A DNA stretch of 24,980 bases, taken from contig CALDSN010000202.1 in NCBI GenBank assembly GCA_937924555.1, positions 1-24,980 of the forward strand, read 5' to 3'. Positions 1 through 8,132 of the stretch are shown here, piece by piece. Position 1 is the stretch's first letter. Each line of letters starts with the position of its first letter. Position numbers and translations under genes: made by a program. The notes below the pieces were generated by a model. The model did not search any database. It saw only the letters and a program-made list of their open reading frames with translations, and was not told where the DNA came from. Source of the DNA: an uncultured bacterium (GTDB lineage: Bacteria > Cloacimonadota > Cloacimonadia > Cloacimonadales > Cloacimonadaceae).

Positions 1-22
1 CTACACGACGCTCTTCCGATCT
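1..22 (+). other. Illumina adapter contamination at contig end
   Basis: The first 22 bases (CTACACGACG...CGATCT) are identical to the 3' end of the standard Illumina TruSeq/universal read-1 adapter. Genomic sequence starts at base 23. The reading frame of the minus-strand M6-family gene runs into it, so residues encoded beyond base 24 are artificial. This shows that the window starts at a physical contig end of an assembly with incompletely trimmed reads. Confidence 0.97.
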
Positions 23-2450
23 CATTTCCATCAACATCGGCAATGGATAAGGGAGCATAAGAACTGCTATCGGTCACAGCAATCAGATTATGCACATAAG
101 GGAATCCGCTGATCAAATCCATATTGCTGTCAAATACATAAATGCTATTTGGACACTGCACAATTAGCTCTCCGTTCTCACTTCCAGGGATGAGAGGAGC
201 TTTAAATATCCCCACAATCAAGGAATCCGCAGGGATATCCAAACTCACGGTACTGCCATTCCAAGTATCTTGAGCCATTTCGGTTAGCCAATACTTTTGG
301 GAGGAGTCTCTGTGCAGAACGCTGAGTTTACCGCGGAAGTTTATTAAGTTCGCCGCTATCACGCCTTGCAGATTTATTCCCTTAAGCACCTGATGGCTTG
401 CTTTATCCCAAACCACAACCGTGGAGGAGCTGTAACTACTAGGGTCGTTGGTATCCACGCGGTTGAGGGGCAGAGCAAGCTTGGTTCCCAAATCTACAGG
501 GTGGCTTGCCCAATGTGCGGAGTTCTGTGTGAACACATAGCTTCTTTCTGTTGAGTTCATCATATACAAGCGGGATAGGTCATTGGTAAGCATAGGAAGA
601 TAAACACTTTCCCCATCCCATACATAGTTTTTCACAACCGGCATGCGGGCAATGGGAAATCCACTTTCCAATACCCCATCCTTCCATAGATATAGCTGCC
701 CATCTGGCATGGGGTAGAACAGCTCATTGCCTTCCACACCATCAAAATCTACCGGTAGCGCACTAAGGGTATTCTCACCCTGAAATGCTGCTTGCAAGCT
801 CCAGCGGAAGTTCACCGAGAAGGTCATGGTGTTGGAACTGGAGGAGATATCATATATCTCCAGAGGTACGCCACCATAATTGCTGTCAGCGATAGGCAAT
901 GAAAGCAACCCATTATGATAGCCGAAGCCGAAATAGCTGTTGTTACCATTGCGGAAGCTGTCAAAGGGTCCACCGTATCTATAAGTGTCCTGAGACACGG
1001 CATCCAGCTGTTGCAGTCCGTCTGCTTCCTCCAGATCAACCCCTTTGCGTGAAGCATCGGCATTAATCCTGTTGCGGTCGAAGTTGGCAGTGAAGTTCTC
1101 GGCGATTACATTCTCGTCAATATGCCATATCAGTAAACCAGAGCCATCCTGTAGCAAAGCACTGTTTGGCGGGAAAGGACCTCCCAATCCGGGAAGGAAG
1201 AAGTCCCACTCGCTACCGGAATAGCTATTGGTCATGAAGTTAAAGTATGGCAATAGAGATTCATCTTCTGTGGTGTTGGGATTGTCCTCATAATATTCCT
1301 GCTGTCCATCGGGCAGCAACTTAAAGCTATAACTTGGTTGGCTGGCAAAGGGATCCAGGCTGCCATCGGGGTTCTGTTGACGGTTTTCCACCAAGAAGTA
1401 TTCTGTATCGGTGATAGGAATCTTATACACTCTATGAGCATCAGGGAAGTGGTTATCAAAGTGATCCACGGGGATGTTGGTACCGCTGCTACTGATAACT
1501 ATTGGCTGATCCCAACCCAACAGGACACGAGAGAAGGCTGATAATTGGGCTGGAACATAACCATTTCCGTTCCATACTCCAGTACCCATTAAGCCCCAAT
1601 TACCTATACCCTGGCTTCCTCCATTACTGCTATCATTATCGAACAGGGTCGGCAAGCCTATGATATGCCCAAACTGGTGTGCCAACACCCCGAAGATGCT
1701 GTATAGGTACATATCCGCATCCGTACTGGGTGGCACCGGGAAGTAATCGTGAAACTGGTCTTCCGGCACTATGGCAAGGTTGGTGAGATACTTACCGTCA
1801 TTGGTGGGCACTCCGTGGTAGGAGTCATTTTGGGGGTCGAAGGCATTCTGTAGGTGCCTTCTGGTTAGAAAAGTACTCCAGATGCTTCCTTTCCTTAATC
1901 CGCTTAGGTCTGCTTCCTGACCCGCACCGGCATGAAAGATGATAATGCCTCCATACTGGTTGAAATCCACTTCGCCATCAATCATCTGCACGATATCCGG
2001 GATAAGTTGGCTAATGTTTTGGTCTATCTTTTCCGGGATGTCGTCCCCGTAATAGCCAATGGTATGGGGCATGGTTAGCACTTGGGGATAGAGGTAATAT
2101 TGCAGTTCATAAGCACCATGGCTGGCATCCACAAAATACTCTTTCAGGTGTGTCATCCATCTATCAAAGAACACAGCGTCATGTGCCAGATTATCCGGGT
2201 GAGCGGGAGTGCTTTTGAAGCTTAAATCCGGGAACTGCACCCGCAGCACCAGCATATTATTGGGGATTTCATCTATGGTTCGTTTACTCATCTCGGCACT
2301 TATCGTGCTGCTTTCCACCAAAGTGGGTTCCCAAGAGCTGGGTATGGCTTTATATGCCGGAACAGGGGGCACAAGTGCACTAACCCCAACGGCAAATGCA
2401 ACCGCACACACAACAAGGATTAATCTGTTTAATATTCGGAAGTTAGGCAT
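23..2450 (-). CDS. M6-family metalloprotease-like secreted protein, degenerate active site, C-terminus cut by contig end
   Basis: The frame is open from ATG at 2450 to the adapter, about 809 codons, with no stop. AAAGGTGG lies about 5-12 bases upstream of the start. Residues 1-26 form a Sec signal peptide. The M6 (immune inhibitor A-like) fold is recognisable from several family signatures: the metal-site region at residues 258-268, GNWGLMGTGVWNG, a P-x-x-LSAFSR-x-LLGW segment, LLIWHID and KGVDLEEADG. After about residue 530 the protein becomes beta-rich with repeated W-D/G and IADVDGN-like segments, suggesting a beta-propeller or FG-GAP-like C-terminal region that continues off the contig. 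The family consensus is HExxHxxGxxD. Here it reads HQFGHIIGLPT, so the catalytic Glu is Gln259 and the third metal ligand Asp is Thr268. The protein is probably exported but a catalytically dead homologue, perhaps with a binding role. The family call is confident; loss of activity is inferred. Confidence 0.88.
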
Positions 2451-2567
2451 CCAAACCACCTTTCACCTAATGAAGTATTCTGCCAAAACCAAAAACTAAT
2501 CACCGGACAACGCTGCTGCCAAAACACAGGCTATGCCAATAAATCGACCCCTGCAAGTGCCGTCAAT

Positions 2568-2610
2568 AAAAAAACCCGCCTGAGCCGCTATGTGGCAAAA
2601 CTCAAGCGAG
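2568..2610 (-). terminator. Rho-independent terminator after efp and the 68-residue gene
   Basis: Read on the minus strand, CTCGCTTGAG (2610-2601) pairs with CTCAGGCGGG (2584-2575) in a 10-bp stem with two G-U pairs. Seven T residues follow directly (2574-2568). The stop codon of the 68-residue gene lies 37 bases upstream. It separates the efp unit from the M6-family gene downstream. Confidence 0.85.
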
Positions 2611-2646
2611 TTGATAGTTTGTTGTTATATCCTTGACTTGTGTGAA

Positions 2647-2853
2647 TTACAGGTTCTTCCCAGCCAGAATATCTGCTTCATTGCATTTGCAAATCTTGGC
2701 ATATTCATTCTGAGGTCTCCACCCACCGGTCTTCTTCTGGTTGGTGATAAGCTTGATTCTCTTAATTTCCGTATTGCATACGGGGCAGATTACTTTTCCT
2801 TCATCGGAAGTTTCGTGTGCCAACTTGGCGGTAAAGCTCTTTACTTTTCCCAT
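2647..2853 (-). CDS. Small four-cysteine (zinc-ribbon-like) protein, 68 aa
   Basis: I do not recognise a named family. The protein is basic and has a CPVC knuckle (Cys23, Cys26) and a CKC pair (Cys55, Cys57), a spacing that could bind one zinc ion. Between them is a polar, Lys-rich stretch (NQKKTGGWRPQN). The start is ATG at 2853 with AGAGGATAAA directly upstream. It lies 19 bases downstream of the efp stop and ends 37 bases before a clear terminator, so it is the second gene of an efp operon. The opposite strand also has open frames here, but the ribosome-binding site, operon position and Cys spacing favour this one. Zinc binding and nucleic-acid or ribosome binding are inferences from the Cys pattern and the neighbour. 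Confidence 0.72.
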   Translation of the reverse strand: MGKVKSFTAKLAHETSDEGKVICPVCNTEIKRIKLITNQKKTGGWRPQNEYAKICKCNEADILAGKNL

Positions 2854-2872
2854 TTTATCCTCTTGTTTTCTC

Positions 2873-3433
2873 TTATGCTCTTTCTATGTATTCACCAGTT
2901 CTGGTGTCTATTCTAATCTTTTCCCCGGCTTCCACGAAGAAGGGAACCATCAAACGCAGACCCGTGTCGGTAAAGGCAACCTTTCCGCTGCCGGAAGCTG
3001 TGTTTCCTTTTACGTTAGGTTCGCACTCGGCAATCACCTGCACCACGGTGGTGGGCAAATCAACGCCTAAAATCTCACCTGCGGGAGTGCTGAGCACCAT
3101 CACTTCCATATTGTCGGCAAGCATCTTAACCTTGTCGCCCAAAATGGAGGCATCCACATGCATTTGCTCATAATTCTCGCTATCCATCAGCACCAGGAAT
3201 TCACCCTCGCGGTACAGATATTCTTTCTTGGTGCGTTCCAAGCGGACTTCGTTAAAACTGTCGCTATCGCGGAAGGTGTTATCCAACACTCTGCCGGTTT
3301 TCACATTTTTCAGCTTGGTACGCATAAAGGCGGGACCCTTGCCCGGTTTTACATGCAAGAATTCCACTATTTCGTAGAGTCCATCTTTGAACTCGATTAT
3401 CATTCCATTGCGGACATCAGATATTGAAGCCAT
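2873..3433 (-). CDS. efp: Elongation factor P
   Basis: EF-P binds the ribosome between the P and E sites and relieves stalling at polyproline stretches. The protein is 186 residues, the usual length, with the three beta-barrel domains of the family. It begins MASISDVRNG and ends GEYIERA. The tip loop of domain I reads KPGKGPAF, placing the residue normally modified or presented to the P-site tRNA at Lys32. The frame is open a further 41 codons upstream, but the family start is the ATG at 3433, preceded by AAGGAA at a good distance. No gene for a Lys-modifying enzyme (EpmA/EpmB, YmfI, EarP) is visible in the window. It is the first gene of a two-gene unit with the 68-residue Cys protein and is divergent from ackA. 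Confidence 0.97.
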   Translation of the reverse strand: MASISDVRNGMIIEFKDGLYEIVEFLHVKPGKGPAFMRTKLKNVKTGRVLDNTFRDSDSFNEVRLERTKKEYLYREGEFLVLMDSENYEQMHVDASILGDKVKMLADNMEVMVLSTPAGEILGVDLPTTVVQVIAECEPNVKGNTASGSGKVAFTDTGLRLMVPFFVEAGEKIRIDTRTGEYIERA

Positions 3434-3547
3434 GCTTAATTCCTTGTATTTAGACTGAGTGAGCCATGTTTTTGTGCAGGCAGATTTTGGCAAGGTAAAT
3501 TTTGGTATAGTAGCCATTTCTGTGTTCTGTCCTGCCTGTGCGAATTG

Positions 3548-3604
3548 CCTGATCATTACCTAATCATTGCATGTTTCACAGGTAATGATTAGGTAATGAT
3601 CAGG
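3548..3604. repeat. Perfect 21-bp inverted repeat with 15-base spacer
   Basis: The left arm 3548-3568 and right arm 3584-3604 are exact reverse complements. The spacer is 3569-3583. Each arm itself contains a short tandem duplication, visible on the right arm as AATGATTAGGTA followed by AATGATCAGGTA. No T-run follows, so it is not a typical terminator. It could be a mobile palindromic repeat, a protein-binding site, or a strong RNA hairpin in the efp leader or an upstream transcript. Confidence 0.93.
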
Positions 3605-3642
3605 TAGTTCCTCCAAGAGGCATCCCTGCTATCAATAGAGTG

Positions 3643-3678
3643 TCATTACGGACTTACTGCGGACAAAGTCCGTAATGA
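3643..3678. repeat. Perfect 13-bp inverted repeat
   Basis: The left arm TCATTACGGACTT (3643-3655) is the exact reverse complement of 3666-3678, with a 10-base loop. It lies 39 bases right of the 21-bp repeat and shares the CATTAC/GTAATG core with it. A further GTAATG copy follows at about 3697. Its function is unknown. Confidence 0.88.
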
Positions 3679-3844
3679 GTCTGCAATGATACCGTAGTAA
3701 TGTCAAGCAGGGTGGAGAAAACTAAAGAAATTGCTTGCCATAAAATCACACGCAAAAAAGGATGAATAGCAAGCCTATTGGGTTTATCCGCGGATATGGC
3801 AGGAAATGTTTGGCTATGGGAAATAGGAAAAGGATAGCTTAATA

Positions 3845-5074
3845 ATGAAGATACTCATTATCAACTGTGGAAGTTCCTCATTAAAGTACGAGATTTATCA
3901 AATGCCGGAGAAGCAGAGCTTGGGTAAGGGCTTGGTGGAGCGTATCGGTTTGGCAGAAGGGCATATATGCCAGGAATATAACTCCCTTAAATACGAAAAG
4001 GTTATGCCCATCCCCAATCATCGGGTGGCTTTCGAGCAGATGATGTGTGCCTTGCAGGATAGTGAAAAGGGCATCCTGGACAGCATAAAGGATATTGCAG
4101 GAATCGGGCACAGGGTGGTGCATGGCGGAGAACAATATTCCACCTCCATTGTGATTAATGATGATGTTAAAAAAGCCATCGAGATAAACTGTGAGCTTGC
4201 CCCACTGCACAATCCCGCCAACCTTACGGGGATTATCGAAGCAGAAACAATCTTCAAAGGAGTGCCACAGGTGGCGGTGTTTGACACGGCATTTCACCAA
4301 ACCCTTCCGCCCAGTGCCTATCTCTACGGTATCCCGCGTGAGTTTTATGATAAATACCGCATCCGACGCTACGGCTTTCACGGCACCAGCCACCGCTATG
4401 TGGCGGGGATAGCCATGGAGATGATGAAACGGAGCCCCGAGAATACAAATCTGATAACCTGTCATTTGGGTAACGGCGCATCCATCACTGCCATTCAAGC
4501 AGGCAAATCCATAGATACTTCCATGGGTTTCACCCCCTTGGAAGGCTTGATGATGGGCACCCGTAGCGGAGATTTGGACCCCAGTATTATCTTCTACTTG
4601 GAAGAGCGTGGCTTCGATTTCCACGAACTGCACAATATTCTGAATAAGAAAAGCGGTTTGCTTGGTTTATCGGGCATCTCCAGTGACCTGCGGGATATTG
4701 AAGCTGCCGCGGCAGAGGGCAATCAGGACGCTCTTGAAGCTTTGGAGACCTATGCCTACCGTATCAGGCGTTATATTGGCGCTTATGTGGCAAACCTGAT
4801 TAAGGTGGATATGCTGGTGTTCACCGGAGGTATCGGGCAGCATGGGGTTAATATGCGTAAGAGAATTTGCAGCAGATTGGAGAACCTCGGAATCCACATA
4901 AACAGAGATTTAAACAGCCAGATAGGCGGGAATGCGGGGATAATCTCGCAGGAATATTCGCCCATCAGCATCCTGGTGATACCCACCAATGAAGAACTGC
5001 AGATTGCTATAGATACTTTTGAACTAATCACCGGTGAAGCCATGTCACCTTATGGGGAGACTGCAACCCGGTAG
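3845..5074 (+). CDS. ackA: Acetate kinase
   Basis: Catalyses acetate + ATP = acetyl phosphate + ADP. In fermenters it normally runs toward ATP synthesis. The protein is 409 residues, a typical length for the ASKHA-fold family. Visible signatures are NCGSSSLKY at the N-terminus (Asn7, Ser10-12), HRVVHGGE (Arg90), HNPANLTGI, VFDTAFHQTLP (Asp147), YGFHGTSHRYV (His179, His183), CHLGNGAS, GTRSGDLDP (Arg240), TGGIGQHG and TNEEL (Glu383/384). All catalytic positions known for the family appear intact. The start is supported by AGGAAAAGGAT just upstream. No phosphotransacetylase gene is adjacent. It is the first of a same-strand series of ten closely spaced genes, though the next gene has no evident metabolic link. 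Confidence 0.98.
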   Translation: MKILIINCGSSSLKYEIYQMPEKQSLGKGLVERIGLAEGHICQEYNSLKYEKVMPIPNHRVAFEQMMCALQDSEKGILDSIKDIAGIGHRVVHGGEQYSTSIVINDDVKKAIEINCELAPLHNPANLTGIIEAETIFKGVPQVAVFDTAFHQTLPPSAYLYGIPREFYDKYRIRRYGFHGTSHRYVAGIAMEMMKRSPENTNLITCHLGNGASITAIQAGKSIDTSMGFTPLEGLMMGTRSGDLDPSIIFYLEERGFDFHELHNILNKKSGLLGLSGISSDLRDIEAAAAEGNQDALEALETYAYRIRRYIGAYVANLIKVDMLVFTGGIGQHGVNMRKRICSRLENLGIHINRDLNSQIGGNAGIISQEYSPISILVIPTNEELQIAIDTFELITGEAMSPYGETATR

Positions 5075-5112
5075 GAAATTATGATGTAAGAGCCAGACTG
5101 AGGAGAAAGCAG

Positions 5113-6162
5113 ATGAAAAGAAACATCCTTTTGTTCCTATTTATCATGTCCATTGCGCTGTTGTGCGCTGCAGTGGGGATAACTTCCGTTAACATGGAAG
5201 ATCACAACTCAGCCGTAGTGCGGGTGGTTATCGGCTTAAGTGCCGATGGAGGTTACAGCATCAATACAGGAGGAAACGGCTTGGAATTCAAGCTGGATAA
5301 CTTCATCAGCAACAGCAAAGCCCGCATCGCCACCAAGGACAGCAACCTGGTAACTGCCATCGAGCAGGATGATGCGGTGCTGCGTATCAGCATCAGCAAA
5401 CCATTTCGCTATGAAACCACTACCTTCAGCTATCCCAGGCGGATTGCCATTGATATCTTCAAGAAAAACCCCACAAAAGAAGAAAGGCTGATCATCGCCG
5501 ATTTCTATACCGAGATGGGGAAGCTGAACAGTGCGGATAAAACCTATTCCGATTTGCATATAGACTATCGCGAGGATGCACAGATACTGTATAAATGGGC
5601 GGTTTTGCTGCAAAAACGCGGTAGCGCCAGGGCAACAGAAAAGCTTGCCCTGATCCCCACCGGCTCACCCTATTACAAGAAAGCACAAATGCTGATGGCA
5701 AAGCTGCACGGAGATGAAGAGCCTTTGCCTCCGCCTCCTCCTGCGGAACCTGAACCTGTTTCTGCACCCAAAGATACCATTGCTGCTGTGCCGATTGTGC
5801 CGGTAAACCCTGCGGAAAGTATCGCTGCACCCATTAAAGTAAAAACAAAATCTTGCCCGATATTGGGACTCTGCGGCACTTGGGGCATCGTTCCCGTGCT
5901 GTTGGTATTGGGAGTGATGCTTGCTTTGGCAGTGTTCATCTTCATTCTGGCGATCAAAATGAAGGCTCCCGTGAAACGGGATGAAATACCGATGGTGGAG
6001 AGTGAGCTTGTGCTGGATACCAAAACCATGTGCAAGATGGTAAGTAAACTGCTGTCCGATGGGTGGACAATGCGGGAGATTGCTAAGGAGCTGAAGATTA
6101 GCTTGCGTGAGGTGGAGTTACTGGTTCAGATGTGCCATAGTGGCGGTCATGAAGATTCCTAA
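5113..6162 (+). CDS. Membrane-anchored protein: AMIN-like periplasmic region, TPR-like segment, TM helix, cytoplasmic HTH
   Basis: No named family is recognised. Order of parts in 349 residues: Sec signal peptide (1-20); beta-rich domain of AMIN type (about 33-115), ending in SYPRRIAIDIF; helical TPR-like segment (about 120-200); Pro-rich linker (203-245); one transmembrane helix (258-283); and a short cytoplasmic tail with a predicted helix-turn-helix (about 306-340, around WTMREIAKELKISLREVELL). AMIN domains are known to bind cell-wall material or envelope partners. The layout would put a wall- or envelope-facing sensor outside and a possible DNA- or protein-binding HTH inside. The start is ATG at 5113 with AGGAGAAAGC upstream, 38 bases after ackA. 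The 3' end overlaps the next gene by 14 bases, suggesting translational coupling with the outer-membrane barrel gene. Confidence 0.8.
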   Translation: MKRNILLFLFIMSIALLCAAVGITSVNMEDHNSAVVRVVIGLSADGGYSINTGGNGLEFKLDNFISNSKARIATKDSNLVTAIEQDDAVLRISISKPFRYETTTFSYPRRIAIDIFKKNPTKEERLIIADFYTEMGKLNSADKTYSDLHIDYREDAQILYKWAVLLQKRGSARATEKLALIPTGSPYYKKAQMLMAKLHGDEEPLPPPPPAEPEPVSAPKDTIAAVPIVPVNPAESIAAPIKVKTKSCPILGLCGTWGIVPVLLVLGVMLALAVFIFILAIKMKAPVKRDEIPMVESELVLDTKTMCKMVSKLLSDGWTMREIAKELKISLREVELLVQMCHSGGHEDS

Positions 6163-7678
6163 GATAAGCCTTCTGCTTCTGCTATGGGGGTGCTTTATCC
6201 TTTCCCTTGAGGGGATAAGCTTGCCTTATGGCTCTGCTTTTGCCCCGGATGTGCATGGCGACCTGCACTATAGTCTGTTAAACTATCCCGAACGAACGCA
6301 GGATGCAACGCTGGACATATATGGGAATGGCTTATACCTTCCCTTTGCAAACTTGCCCCGATTTAGTGATGCCTTCATCGATGCCTTTCGCCCAGGGAAA
6401 GCCAGGCACAGTCTTGTCGGGTACCAAAGCCCGGACTCCCTGCTACAAGCCGAGTTCAATTTCCTTGCGGGTTATGAGTATGCCAAGGGTGAAGAAGCCT
6501 GCGGATTTATCTACAAGGGGTATTACATCAAGGCGGAAGTGGCTAAGAGATTGCACCTGAACACCTTTTGGTGGAATGGGATGTTTATGGGCGACAAGGC
6601 AGAGGCAAGGAATAGTGAATTGGCGGATGGATATATTAAGGATAGTGCAGATAAGCTACGCTTGGACAACATCAGCGCAGATATAAGCTATCATGCCCCA
6701 GCCTACACCCTTGCACTTGGCAGAGGCAAATTCCCCATAGGAAACTCCTTCAGCGGGAGTATCATCCTGAATGATGAAGTTAATGATTATGGTTACCTGC
6801 TTGCAGAGGGTATGCTTGGAGATTTCAGTTTATCCGTCCTGCATGCTTCGCTTCAGGCAGATAGTGTTTATGCAATATACAGCAGCTCTGCGGTAAATAG
6901 CAAAACATACCCGGATAAGTTCCTTGCCTTGCACCAGCTTACTTACACTCCCTCCCCAATGCTGAAGCTGTTTATGGGAGAGAGCGTAGTATATGGCAAC
7001 CGAGGGATGGATATCAACTACCTTGTCCCCAATGCTTTCTGGCGAGCCACCGAGCATAATTTGGGGGATAAAGATAACATGATGGTCTTTGGTGGAGCAA
7101 GATACCAAGCTAATAATCAACTCACTTGTTATGCGCAGGTTGCTTTTGATGAATTTAGCTATAACAAGCTGTTCACCTCCTGGTGGGGCAATAAGTATGC
7201 CTTGCAGGGTGGGGTGCAGCTGATAATACCTGCTTTATCACTTTGCGCAAAGCCGTTGAAGGCAAATATAGAGCTTACGGCAGTGCGTCCCTTTACCTAT
7301 ACTCACTATATGAACCACACAATGTATTCGCATGATGGGCATCCTCTTGGCTATCCCAAAGGCTCGAATATTGTGGATATCAGCTTGGGGTTAAGCATCC
7401 CCCTGCCTCGTGAAGTAACGCTGATTAGCGAAGCTTCATATAGCAAGCAGGGGAGTTATGGCAGTTCTTGGCAGCAGAACTATAATGATCTGTTTGCCCA
7501 CACAAGTCAGAGTGCCAAAGCGAAGTGGTTTCAAGGGGATGTAAGCAAGTTTACCACGATTGATAATGCCTTGTTGATTGATATCTTTGCGCACCACCGT
7601 CTCCTGGCGGGATGGTCGGCAAGATATGATAATGACTGGGAAAGCAAGCTGTATGCCGGGTGGCAGCTACATTACTAA
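6149..7678 (+). CDS. Outer-membrane beta-barrel protein, Wzi (capsule assembly)-like
   Basis: The protein of 510 residues has a signal peptide (KISLLLLLWGCFIL) followed by alternating-pattern beta strands throughout. It ends in the aromatic residue Tyr (GWQLHY), as expected for a BAM-inserted barrel. The central part (LHQLTYTPSP-x-LKLFMGESVVYG and a YLVPNAFW segment with a following DNMMVFGGARY) resembles the Wzi/capsule-assembly family as I remember it. Wzi attaches capsular polysaccharide at the cell surface. I chose ATG 6149 because the signal peptide starts cleanly there; an in-frame ATG at 6107 would add 14 residues inside the preceding gene. No glycosyltransferase or polysaccharide-export gene is nearby, so the exact function is open. 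Confidence 0.78.
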   Translation: MKIPKISLLLLLWGCFILSLEGISLPYGSAFAPDVHGDLHYSLLNYPERTQDATLDIYGNGLYLPFANLPRFSDAFIDAFRPGKARHSLVGYQSPDSLLQAEFNFLAGYEYAKGEEACGFIYKGYYIKAEVAKRLHLNTFWWNGMFMGDKAEARNSELADGYIKDSADKLRLDNISADISYHAPAYTLALGRGKFPIGNSFSGSIILNDEVNDYGYLLAEGMLGDFSLSVLHASLQADSVYAIYSSSAVNSKTYPDKFLALHQLTYTPSPMLKLFMGESVVYGNRGMDINYLVPNAFWRATEHNLGDKDNMMVFGGARYQANNQLTCYAQVAFDEFSYNKLFTSWWGNKYALQGGVQLIIPALSLCAKPLKANIELTAVRPFTYTHYMNHTMYSHDGHPLGYPKGSNIVDISLGLSIPLPREVTLISEASYSKQGSYGSSWQQNYNDLFAHTSQSAKAKWFQGDVSKFTTIDNALLIDIFAHHRLLAGWSARYDNDWESKLYAGWQLHY

Positions 7679-7692
7679 TAAGGAGTTACATA

Positions 7693-8106
7693 ATGCCGAT
7701 AGTGGATAGAATGGAGTTTCCCCGAAAGTATAAACTGAAAGAATATATGATTATCCTCGTTTTGGTGGCTGCGTTTGTGGGAATCATGATCCAACGGCAA
7801 AGCATCAAGCGGGTGAGGGAAGCAATCGAGATAAGCTCTGTTTCGGTGGCAAGATTTGGAACGCAATATATCGAGTTGGATTACAGCATCGTCAACAAGA
7901 GCAAGCGGGAGCAAACTGTGCGTCTTCTGGCAAAGGTATGGGACGCCCAAGGTGAGGAAATTGCCAGCGCCCTGTTTGATGTAACCCTCCAACCAACTCA
8001 AACATCACAGCGGAGCAAGATGCTGGATAAGCTAAATCGCACTCTCAAGGAAGGAGAAAAGCCCTATAAGGCTGAGATATCTCTGTATGAGAAGCGGGTG
8101 CCCTAA
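7693..8106 (+). CDS. Small membrane-anchored protein with FxLYD-like beta-sandwich
   Basis: The protein has 137 residues. A short cytoplasmic basic segment precedes one transmembrane helix (about residues 20-37, MIILVLVAAFVGIMI). The remaining hundred residues are predicted beta-sandwich (VSVARFGTQYIELDYSIVNK through KAEISLYEKRV), reminiscent of FxLYD/LEA14-type extracytoplasmic domains. The start is ATG 7693, preceded by TAAGGAG at an ideal distance; an in-frame ATG 33 bases upstream lies inside the barrel gene and is less likely. It begins 14 bases after the barrel gene and may assist it in the envelope. Function is not known. Confidence 0.72.
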   Translation: MPIVDRMEFPRKYKLKEYMIILVLVAAFVGIMIQRQSIKRVREAIEISSVSVARFGTQYIELDYSIVNKSKREQTVRLLAKVWDAQGEEIASALFDVTLQPTQTSQRSKMLDKLNRTLKEGEKPYKAEISLYEKRVP

Positions 8107-8132
8107 GAAAAACTAACAGATAAGGTGATAAA

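Larger units (their letters stand above)
3434..3844. other. Divergent efp-ackA intergenic region
   Basis: This 411-bp gap carries no credible coding sequence. It must contain the promoters of efp (leftward) and ackA (rightward), though I could not place -35/-10 boxes with confidence. Its middle is dominated by two perfect inverted repeats and several copies of GTAATG/CATTAC, listed separately. Confidence 0.7.

Noticed and set aside
2590..3173. Plus-strand open frames across the efp region
   Set aside because: They overlap efp and the Cys-protein gene, which have ribosome-binding sites and known or sensible sequences on the minus strand.
3560..3600. Possible Rex operator in the ackA-efp region (TTTCACA half-site)
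   Set aside because: The second half-site TTGTGA at the correct spacing is missing; the palindrome here is of another type.
3881..4633. A 250-codon open frame antisense to ackA
   Set aside because: ackA is unambiguous in the same DNA; the antisense translation is His/Cys-rich and matches no family.
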